Assembly (NCBI GenBank): GCA_009760855.2
Contig: WPIO01000049.1
Span: forward strand, 2,590,001 to 2,617,500
Direction: 5' to 3'
Length of the DNA: 27,500 nucleotides
Origin: Cristatella mucedo
Taxonomy: Eukaryota; Bryozoa; Phylactolaemata; Cristatellidae
Below are positions 10,601-20,263 of the stretch, piece by piece. Position numbers and translations under genes: made by a program. The notes beneath the pieces are model-generated. The model was given only the letters and a program-made list of their open reading frames with translations, did no database searches and was not told where the DNA came from. Position 1 is the stretch's first letter. The number at the start of each line of letters is the position of its first letter.

Positions 10601-12000
10601 TGCATAGTGAGCTTGGTGCCTCGCAGCACGACACAGCGATCGCAGATCCGACGCTGCCTTGATCAGAGCTGGTATTCAGATGGTAGCAGAGGACTACCGC
10701 AAAGAAAATAGCACTTTAAATACTTCAAAGCTCTTCTGAATGCACGCAAGCCTGCCACGCAAAGTGAATGCACGCATGCCCGCCATGTTTTTGATGGCGG
10801 AGCCGGGTTTGCATCGCGCTACAAAGGTCACTCGCGAAGTTCAGATTTTTGGTCACGCAGCACTTCTCTCACCGGTTGTCGAATTGCCGCATGACAGCGT
10901 AGCCACGCAAACATGTCGCCGCCTGATTGAAGGTGGTTGCTTAGCTGCGGCGACGTCGTTCCCAGGCCGACTCTGGGTTTTACTGCACGAGTAACGAATC
11001 CCACGCGGGATTGGGCTCGTTTCGATGCGTGCGCAGGCAGTGCGTTTCTCGGTCACGCCTATTCGCACGCGCAAGACCTCGCTAGGCTCTGAGTGACGAA
11101 CGCCGCCCTGGAATACCGACGCCGGAGCGCGCTGCACGCACGCACGCCAGCGTCGCGAAAGAGCCGACGCTCGCTCGCTCATTGGCTGACCAGTCAGGAA
11201 GCGCGTCACCCTCGTTTTCACATCAAGGCTCCGCTCTGCCTGCGAAGCCGGTCAGCTTAAAGCGATTCATTACGTCGCACGCGCAGCGAGCCCACTTTCG
11301 GCGGTTATGAACGATCCTCAACTATTCGGTCCGCTTACGCGCGACTGCTCTCCTTGTCAGACGACGAACGTTGAGCATTCTGCAAGACTCTGCCTAATAG
11401 CTCTCTCCGTGGCCGCATTCTGTCGCAAGAAGTCGGCTCGCCTTTTTATTGGCCCAAGAGCCTCAATGTAATTTCTGTACCTCCGCCGTCGCCATCGGGC
11501 TAAAGAAGATTATCTGTAAGGGCTGCAGCGTCTCGTACAAATAAGCTCTGTCACAGCTCCTCAACAGAGCTCCCATCTGAGACGACGCGATAACGGATCG
11601 TTGAGCGGCGGCGATTCTAAATCAGGCTTCTGTTCGTGCGCGCGTGTTGGTCGGTAATTTGAGCAGGCTTGCGAGTGCCGCCCAAATGAGCGAGGCCGCG
11701 GTCGGCTAGTGTTTCTGAATAATTTGTCGTAGCATACAAGTGCTTAGCGTTAGGCAGTTGACAGGTTGGCGAATTCTACGGAACTCATGACGTAATTGAC
11801 GGTGCGTGGTTGATGATGCGACGCGACGCGACGAGAGCAGAGGCGGACGAGCCTCGCGAACAGTACAGCGAGCCGACTGCCAGAGGCCGAAGTGGCGAAG
11901 CGAACTTAGCGGAAATAGAAGCGGCGCATGAAAGTCGGCGGTCCGAATTGAGGCTGCGCGCGCAGCGGGCCGACGCAGCGGCCGCTAGAGCCGCTAGAGC
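10601..12000. other. CpG-rich unassigned DNA
   Basis: GC content and CpG density rise from about 10740 to 12050 (for example CGACGCCGGAGCGCGCTGC at 11117 and CGACGCGACGAGAGC at 11822). Several ATTGG/CCAAT-like motifs occur (ATTGGCTGACC near 11180, TTATTGGCCC near 11446). The frames at 10740-10994 (+), 10853-11221 (-) and 11810-12010 (+) show no domain; the last is Ala/Arg/Glu-rich from GC composition alone. It could be a regulatory CpG island or part of an untranslated exon, but nothing in the sequence fixes a function. Confidence 0.4.
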
Positions 12001-12044
12001 CGACCGATAGCTGAGGCGGCCGCTCTAGCCTCAGCTATCGGTCG
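12001..12044. repeat. Perfect 17-bp inverted repeat with 10-nt loop
   Basis: CGACCGATAGCTGAGGC at 12001-12017 is exactly complementary to GCCTCAGCTATCGGTCG at 12028-12044, with loop GGCCGCTCTA. The hairpin is GC-rich and would be very stable. An octamer GCGGCCGC occurs at 11978-11985 and again at the stem-loop junction 12016-12023. No T-run follows, so it is not a bacterial-type terminator. Confidence 0.9.
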
Positions 12045-12227
12045 CCCTGGTCACTCGCCCGGGCAAACTGGCAACTGCGCGCGAGTGCTTGACAAATGTC
12101 AAGCGTGCGTGCCAAAGCGATTAGATAATGAACATGCTTGCTTGAGGTTATTAATGACACCTAATTCATTATGACTTCAAACAACCGCATATTTCACGAT
12201 ACAATTCGCGGTAATGGGTCATTTAAA

Positions 12228-12350
12228 TAATGCGTACCGAAAGCCGCTTAAGCTGTGAGTTCGCTATACAAAACTTCCTGCGTAACACCCACATGGTCTT
12301 AATGACTTTGTGGAGTTACTGACGGAGATACATAGTAACATATCGCCGTA
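12228..12350 (+). mobile_element. LINE family 2 3' UTR fragment
   Basis: GCGTACCGAAAGCCGCTTAA opens it, followed by GCTGTGAG, CTGCGTAACACCCACATGGT and GTGGAGTTACTGACGGAGAT. These match 18275-18370 block for block and are close to 10490-10590. No coding part is retained, so it is a heavily truncated copy. Confidence 0.8.
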
Positions 12351-12424
12351 AGAACAGTAAATCTGCTTCAGGATGCTTTAGTGCTTGCTGCATGGAATCG
12401 AGGAATCGTCGTTAACAAATATAA

Positions 12425-12590
12425 ATCGTTTGTATATCCACCCGAGAGAACTTGATCTCTGTTCAGGCACTTCCCATATGCTTAAGCGGTTTGAGCCCAC
12501 GACCTGGGCCAGATCATAGTCGCGGCTAGCACTGTAACAACTGGCACTACCAGGGTGGCGTGTTCAGTGAAGCGCTGCGCGCCGTTGTGC
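12425..12590 (-). mobile_element. tRNA-derived SINE, family B (copy 1)
   Basis: On the - strand a tRNA-like head (GGTAGTGCCAGTTGTTACAG) leads to a B-box-like GGGCTCAAACC (12488-12498 on +). The body is GCTTAAGCATATGGGAAGTG, and the tail is GAGATCAAGTTCTCTCGGGT followed by GGATATACAAACG. The tail copies the terminal GAGATTGAGTTCTCTRAGGGTGCTATA of LINE family 1. The copy at 20345-20500 has the same composite structure. The 5' limit of the head is uncertain. Confidence 0.65.
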
Positions 12591-13880
12591 TTCTTAGACG
12601 TTCATTATGTTTAGCCCTACAGGCTAGAGCTGAAAATGAAATGCTCGGGGCAGTGCGTAGTCATGCGAGTAATGTGCACAAAGACCTAAACAGCAAACGA
12701 GCTCTCTGTGAAGAGGAGAAAGCTGACCGTAACTAATGCGTCATCGGCTTATATTAATAAGTTGCAAGGTCGCTGCTGGTAGCGACCGCAGCTGGGAGTG
12801 AGTTTCAGACACTCGGTGAATGCGAAATGAAGGCTCTATCGCACAAAGTTCCATCTGTTACGAGGGCCGGCGAGAAGACTAGATGGTTCGGAGTGAGTAA
12901 TGCGAGAGCACTCTGGAAGAGCGAGAAAGCGAGTCGGAGAGGATACGGAAGCGAGTCGGAGAGGATATGGAGCTGAGTATAGGAGAATTGGTGAAAGCAA
13001 GTAGACGGACCAGAAAGCGAGACATAAGATCGTAAAGTCGATTCTCTTCTTGATTGTAAGCTGGTGATGCTTGCTCAGTCAGAAGGGTGCGACCGGGGGT
13101 AGAAGGTAGCCGTTGTGTTCCTGCGCAGCTGCTGCTCTGCTGCGCACCAGTCGAAGATGATAAACGGCGGTTGGATAATAAATGGCGGGAGGTTGAGTGC
13201 AAAGCTCTGACTAAGGAGAGTCTCAACAATCTATTCGCGATGTCTCAATGGCTTATGCGGATGAGATACAAAAAGCCCAAAGTGAAGTAGGTCGGTTGTA
13301 TTTGGACTCTGGAAAGCGAGTAGCACCCTGCAGGTCAGTCTGTGCACCCACGCGCCTTTCCACGGAATAGACGGCAGCTAGCTATGCTAATGACTGAATA
13401 ATGCTAAAAGAGCCTGCACAATTTGCATGACTCAATTTTTTTGCACAAATAGGCACGCGTAGTAAAATTTACAAAAATTCGATATACAATGCAATTTACT
13501 CGAGAGATCTAGAAGTGTTAATCTGTGCAATGCCACTAGATGCAAATATGAAGCCCACTGGAGCGCATCTGGAATTGCAGCGAAGTGATAAAACGTGAGA
13601 AGAATGCCAATGCGGACAAATTGAAAGGTTCACATTTAATTAAGCCACTTTTTTGACACTCACTCTTTGAATCTCAAATGTAATGGCGCAAGACAAAAGC
13701 TAACTATGTAGACAGCTTTTTCGAAAAAAGTTCGCAGTTTCGAAGCCTCTCGAGGAAGCACTCAAAGCTCAACTCAATTTTTGTTGCTGTTCAAGCGCAC
13801 GATTCAAGACTTTAATATTCCGCGCATTCTCGAGCAGTCTGTCGGCGGCGGCTGCGGCCTCTTGGCAGTAGGTCCAGCTG
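12591..13880. other. Unassigned DNA upstream of the opsin
   Basis: No recognised gene. A 22-bp direct repeat (GCGAGTCGGAGAGGATACGG at 12929 and a variant at 12951) is the only local structure seen. Frames at 12879-13229 (-) and 13087-13290 (+) lack domain features. Regulatory sites for the downstream gene may lie here, but I cannot identify any. Confidence 0.4.
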
Positions 13881-13896
13881 GGCCGCGCTCGGTATG

Positions 13897-13904
13897 TATT
13901 TAAA
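13897..13904 (+). promoter_or_regulatory. Candidate TATA-like box for the opsin gene
   Basis: TATTTAAA sits in a CpG-rich segment (about 13840-14150) 354 bp upstream of the opsin ATG. An ATTGG motif follows at 13913-13917. If used, the start of transcription would fall near 13930 and leave a ~330-nt leader. That leader would contain a short upstream frame (ATG at 14120 to TGA at 14162-14164) and a consensus-looking donor CGCAG/GTAAGC at 14139. Position and motif only; there is no transcript evidence. Confidence 0.35.
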
Positions 13905-14257
13905 GTCCCGCTGATTGGTCGCGCGCTTGGTCGCTAGCCAGAGGCTGGTGGATCGATCGACGAAACGTGTCTTTGCCGCATTTGTTCAGTCACCCGGTTG
14001 CCGAGGCAAATCGCTCGCTGATCGGCCGCCGCTGCACCGCTGCCGCCGTCGGACAGCGGCGACCGGGTAGGTTCTAGGTCTGCGGTAGAGGCGGCGCGTC
14101 GCAGCCTGACGCGCCGTGCATGATTTGGGTGGTCGCAGGTAAGCTAGGTGACATGGTGACGTGAACCTGAGTGGGTTATTATTTAATCGATATTGCTGGG
14201 GTCGGCAACATCATTAGAAGAAGCCGGCCCGACCGAGTAAGCTGTGCGACTCTGGAG

Positions 14258-14381
14258 ATGGACGCCAACTGCAGCACGATCGGCACGCCGCTGCTGCCGT
14301 CTGGCGGTGGTGTGGATGAGTACGCCTCGACAATAGCGGCTTGGCAGAGCCTGCTGCTCGGAGCAATCCTGGCGATTGCAG
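14258..14381 (+). CDS. Opsin exon 1 (N-terminus and start of TM1)
   Basis: The first ATG lies in a frame whose upstream stop is at 14168-14170 and which has no other ATG between, so this start is the natural one. Context GAGATGG is acceptable. The exon encodes 41 residues plus one base: an extracellular N-terminus with a possible N-glycosylation site at N4 (NCS), then the first half of TM1 ([13 protein letters not shown]). The donor is GCAG/GTAACC at 14382. The phase-1 end joins exactly to exon 2 and restores the G-x-x-x-N pattern of TM1. A 5' noncoding exon upstream cannot be excluded. It is the least conserved exon and so the least certain, but splice phase and hydrophobicity both fit. Confidence 0.78.
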
Positions 14382-14509
14382 GTAACCCGCGCAGGCCGCG
14401 AAAGCGCTCAGCATTCACCAAGCGCCTATCCCATGGCCGACGTACGCGCGAGTCAGCGCGGAGAGAGGGCTAGAGAGCAAGAGAGAGAGAGAGAGCGAGA
14501 GCTAGAGAG

Positions 14510-14584
<75 letters not shown>

Positions 14585-14634
14585 GGAGAGAGAGAGAGCT
14601 AGAAAGCAAGAGAGCGAGAGAGAGCTAGAGAGAG

Positions 14635-14732
<98 letters not shown>

Positions 14733-14852
14733 AGAAAGCAAGAGAGCGAGAGAGAGAGAGAGAGAGAGAGCAAGAGAGAGAGAGAGAGAGAGTAAGAGAG
14801 AGAGCTGGAGAGCTAGAGAGCAAGAGAGAAAGAGAGAGAGAGAGCGAGAGAG

Positions 14853-14922
<70 letters not shown>

Positions 14923-15900
14923 GGCTCTGCACATGGCCGGGTAGCGGGCAGCTGGGTTAGAAACGAGATAAATGGGATAGGTAGATAAAGAGATGACATG
15001 CATCCATGTCTATCGCAGCAGAGATGAAGCGTCAGCCCTGGCTCTCGGGGGGGGGGGATTGAGCCAAATTTACGCATTTCCAGCATTTATCTGCACCAAT
15101 GCCTCCAAATGCGCTGCCACGCGTCGCTGGTCGCGGCTGGGCGAAGCTCGGCGAAGGTGTAAACCCCAAGCAAAAACGGCAATATGGCTAAATCAAATAG
15201 CAATGTCTTTCCAGAGACATTTAGAGGGACGGATCGCCGCAGAAGCGAAATGTACACTTCTTTATGCATTTTTATCGTGCTTAGAAGCATACAAACCCGT
15301 GCCGTGAAAGCACGTCGATGCAATACCTTGCCGTGGCTTGGATTTCGCCAATTTTTAGAACGGCCGGCATAGCCAAGCTTCACCCCTTCCGAGCTGCGTC
15401 GCTGTTTGAAAGCGAGGCAGCAGCAGTCGCCGACTGCTGCTGCATAGCCTCACGGCTCGGAGCGTGCCCCACTTGGTCTGCTCAATCGGGCTACCGCACG
15501 CTCACGTGTGCAGTGAAGCGAGATTCCAAATCGAGGCTGAGGGAGCTCGCTCGCTCGCTCGGGCAGCGAAATCCATTACGTACTGGCTGCCACACTGGAT
15601 GAAACGGATTTCTGAAAGCAGGATGTGCCCTGAGCGGAATCCGACCGCTCACGTTTGCAACTTCCCATCGGCCCGCGACTGGGAACCGTGGTGTTTGTTA
15701 CTGTTTCACCGGCGGAGGCCAATCTCGTGAGGTCTCACGCAGGCGCAATTTCGGATGTGTAAGAGTTATGAGAGACTCAATGTTTAACTATCTTAAAGTG
15801 AACGCACGCGAAAGCAGGCACACACAGATGGCGACAAACAGACACACAAACACACACACATGCATACACAGACTCTCAGTCACACGGACACAGAGACACA

Positions 15901-15954
<54 letters not shown>

Positions 15955-17381
15955 TGCACGCACGCACGCACGCACGCACACGCACAAATATATTTATATA
16001 GGATGTCGCAGAGCTACAGGCATGTCGGGGGAGCACGTACAAAGGGAAATATAGACGCGTCGGGTAATATCCTGGGTACATTAGTGGCAGGACTGTGCAC
16101 TGCCTTAGTTGCCCCACCACTGGCTGCAGGTGAAGCTTTTGCCATAATTACAACAGCAGCAGGCACACGCACACAGCCTCTTCCAGCATAGAAATGTCAA
16201 AGCATGTCGTTCGGGCTCTATCAGCTCCAGGGTAATGTCGATGTTATAAAGTTCATACGGGCTTAACTGGGGTGCAGGTCAAGTGACTTCACTCGCAGGA
16301 AGCTCACGTCAGCACGAACTATTGCGATCGTCCGGAAATAGACGCCGTCAACTTCCAAGCCAAGCTGGGACATTGTTTCTAACATCAGGCAGCTCGAGCA
16401 AGTAATCTCCCCCGTGCGAGCCTTTGTGGTCGGCTCCACGTCGTCATCGCTGGTGGTCGACTCCAGCTTGTGTAACTCACTCCCTGCTCGTCAACAAAGC
16501 AGCGTCACTCTCTGGGTTTCCCTCCTACGCGTCGCTATCCCTGGTACGCCCCGCGGCATCATTCCTGTTGGTACGCTCCGAAGGGACTCTCTGGCAGGTG
16601 CGCTCCGCTGCGTCGCTATCGCCGGCCGCCTTCGCCTCATCGCAAGAAACTATCGGCTGGCCGCAGGGCACTATCAACTCGTCGAAAGGCGCCGCCACCA
16701 GCCGAGGGGCAGCCACTATGCTCTTTCGCTCTGCGGCTACTGGGTCCGAAGCGGTATCCTACCCTCTCCATGGTGCCGGCATTGCAGCCGGATAGCTGCA
16801 GCAGATGGACAAGTTCCCTCGTTAGCCTGTCTCTTGTGAGCTCTTGGTAGTGGATTGGACCGGCGGCGTACCTCTCTCGTTGCCTACCTCTGTCCCGGTC
16901 TCAGCTCTGACGAGCTGCTGTAGCTCAAACCTCCGCGTCTCACGCTCGGCCTCCTCATCCATCAATCACGCGAGCAGCTGAACGAGTTGCATGCGCTGAA
17001 CCTTGCGGCGCAGTCTAGTTGTATGTCGACCGGCGGCTCACCCCAATAGTGTATAGAATTGTCGCCAAGACACGCGGGCTGAAAATTGTTTAATGGCATC
17101 GCGATCCTTAGCATTTCTATTGTCTTTCCTAAGACTTTCAGAAGCCAAGCACAAAGTGCATTCTGCTGATAAGAATTCATACTTGAGTATTGGGATCTTA
17201 TCCGTAACATTGAAGATCTGGCACTCTTTTTGAAAAAGACATTCTCTGCAACCGGCTGTAGTAGAGCTCTGGCTCCTTTGGCGGCAGATATGGTGCAGCC
17301 TGGCCGAGGCACATGGGTGAGTGCAAGTGGTAAAGAGAGACATTCTTTGTTCCTGACAAAGCGTACGCGTACTCACACACA

Positions 17382-17428
<47 letters not shown>

Positions 17429-17461
17429 GCACACTCGCACGCACACTCGCACGCACACTCG

Positions 17462-17505
<44 letters not shown>

Positions 17506-17556
17506 AATTTGTGTCCGTGTGTGTGTGTGTTGTGTGTGTGTTGTGTGTGTGTTGTG

Positions 17557-17591
<35 letters not shown>

Positions 17592-18618
17592 TTAAGTCAT
17601 TGTTTGTTGGCCTACAGGCATGTACGACCAGGCCAGCCTACCAATCAGATCTACTCCCCCCAGCCGGCTCAGAATCGTACCACCCCTATTCAGAATCTAA
17701 TTTTTAACCCACACTTCTTAAGAACCTCAAATCCTATGGAGACCGCAAATTTTGTTCGGATACTACAAAGTATTGAACTCACTCCCGACTTGCGTCACAA
17801 AATCCTCTGACTTGACCAGATTTAAAAACGCAAATATTTATGACAGCAGTAGTGGATCCCTGTGATTCGTCATTTATGTGCTTGTGCATGCTGACACTGT
17901 GCACACTAAAGTTCTTACGCTGATCCACAAGGCCCGCCACGGCTTGGCTCCTTCGTACCTAGCTGAACTGCTGCATCAGTTTCAGCCTGTTCCTTCCATC
18001 AGGTCTTGTGTGGACAATAAATTAGCTGTTCCATTCCTCCGCTTGAAGGCCGTCGGCGACAGAAGCTTTAGCTCTGCAGGTAATAGACTGTGGAAATCGC
18101 TTCCACAGTTCTTACGCGACAAAAGCTACTCTCCTGCAGCCAACTATATCTGATCCATTTCAGCAATCCTGAGCTGCTACTTCCACGCTACTCACTTCGA
18201 CAACTGCTCTCCTGACTCCACTATGCTTCCTATTTTCTCTTTGTTGCCTGAGACGAAGTCTGTTGGCTACAGAATGTGTACCGAAAGCCGCTTAAGCCGT
18301 GAGTGCTCAAGCTCTCCTGCGTAACACCCACATGGTCTTTATGGATTTGTGAAGTTACAGACGGAGATACATTACATACACTACATTACATCTTGCCACA
18401 AACCATATTTGGCTGCTGACCCTATGCACGTCGCCCCTAACCGTGTTATAAATTTTGTTCATCGAGCATGTTACCACTCACCGTTTGATCGTGTTTCCTT
18501 TGCAGCAAATGTAAAACGCCTAGAAAGAGATTGAGTTCTCCGAGGGCACTTTATAAGGTGTATTATATATATATTAAGTGTATTATATATATATTAAGTG
18601 TATTATATATATTAAGTG

Positions 18619-18658
<40 letters not shown>

Positions 18659-19964
18659 TCTCGGAGATAACCATCGTTGGGAAGCCCTTAAGTGGGAAAA
18701 TATCACTGTGTCGGGTAAGGGCCTCTGCATCGGTGGCAAGACGCTGCACTGTGCTCATTGGCCGCAGGTGAGGCGTTTGAACTAATAACAGCACAGCTGG
18801 CGCATGTGGAAGACCTTTGGATCTGGAGAAAACTGCTGGTTCAACAGCGACCGCCCGGCTTTGCCGGTCCATCTCGGCGTGCGCACGTTCATTAGAAAAA
18901 CTTGAGGCCGAGCGGACGGTCGTCAGCGATGTTCATCAGTTGGCCTAAAACCACTAGCGTCTAAAAAGCTAATCGGATGCACTAGAGAGAGAATCTTTGA
19001 GAGAGAGAGAGAGAGAGACAGAACTTAAAAGAACTCGAGAAAGCGCGAGATTGTCTCTCACAGGCTCCGCATGGCACTCCACTATGGCACGTGGCGAACA
19101 TTAATTCTTGTGAACAAACGCTGGTAAATCTGGAACGCTTACATTTTTTACGGCTCTCATTTACCTGTTTGAAAGCATCCAATAGCCGTCACGTTGCCGG
19201 TTGATTTCAGCTGTGCGTGGATCATCCTCTATTTAGTTCTTTACCGCAGGATTAACGGCTATTGTCAGATGCTAGCTGAAATAGGAAAACACCATTGACG
19301 CCATTTTGCCTAGATATTCTAGCCATCGAGTGCTACGTGCAACCGACCAGTAAATCCTTACTCGTTGCGACTGGGAGCCCGCCGTCCAGCACAAGAAAGG
19401 CCTCTCGTTGGGCACGGGTTGACAGCGAGGTCAAGGGAGTTCAGCACGAATGCCTCGAGCTCGGCGGCATTGAGCTCCGAGCATTCGCATACACCGTCTG
19501 TCCAGCCAACGCGAGCATCCCGATCTCTCATCGCGCGGATCCCTATCTCTCATCGCCATGATGCAGCCTGCGTCTGCGCTGCAGGCCCGGTCGGAGCCGT
19601 GTTGAACGCCACCAGCCTCTACCTGAGCGTCCGGTCGCTTGTGGCGGTGAGGACCAAGTTTCCCCGCGGACCGATCGAGCGCGTCACTGCGCTTCTCAAC
19701 GCCAACGATCTCTGCCTCGTGTTCGCTACATTTCCGATGTCTTCGGCCTCTTTTATCGCTCAGAGATGGCTCTTTGGAGTCGTCGGTAAGCGCCCTGGCA
19801 CTGCAATTGCAGCGGTGTCCGCAACGGCAGCAGTAGCGGCAGAGGCAACGTGATGAAAGTGAGCGTAGATCGAGCCCAAAACGTACAGCGACCTTTCTGA
19901 TGCAAGCGGGCCCCGATGCTTTCTCCCACTCTTCACTGCCGTTGGTAACTAAAGCCGAGAGAGT

Positions 19965-20027
<63 letters not shown>

Positions 20028-20175
20028 AGCGAGAGAGAGCGAGAGAGACAGACAGAGAAAGAGAGAGAGAGAGCGACTGAGGGAACGAAAGAGAGAGTGA
20101 GAGAGTGAGAGCTAGAGAGGGAGGGAGAGCAAGGGATAGAAAGAGAAAGGGAGAGCGAAAGAAAAAGAGAGAGCA

Positions 20176-20207
<32 letters not shown>

Positions 20208-20216
20208 CAGCAGAAA

Positions 20217-20263
<47 letters not shown>

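Larger units (their letters stand above)
14382..19584 (+). other. Opsin intron 1 (5.2 kb)
   Basis: GTAACC donor at the left, CTGCGCTGCAG acceptor at the right, phase 1. It contains the GA tract at 14466, the CA tract at 15815, the CA/TA/GT palindromic array at 17370 and the nested LINEs at 17600-18570. A TA array and two copies of an unclassified repeat also lie here. Stretches 14920-15810 and 18800-19584 show nothing recognised apart from an 11-base G run at 15047-15057 and a short GA run near 19000. Apparent frames within it are not supported as genes. Confidence 0.75.

Noticed and set aside
10853-11221. 122-codon - strand frame
   Set aside because: High GC explains the open frame; no recognisable motif or helix pattern.
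11810-12010. 66-codon Ala/Arg/Glu frame
   Set aside because: Compositional product of CpG-rich DNA ending in the hairpin; no family resemblance.
12001-12044. Rho-independent terminator
   Set aside because: No T-run and eukaryotic context.
14376-15086. Arg/Glu and Ser/Leu frames of 90-153 codons
   Set aside because: GA repeat in opsin intron 1; overlapping frames on both strands.
16414-16839. 141-codon + strand frame
   Set aside because: No motif; the opposite strand gives a slightly more protein-like reading, and neither is convincing.
17878-18153. Independent 91-codon gene
   Set aside because: It is the C-terminal coding remnant of LINE family 2, repeated at 10124 and 24860.
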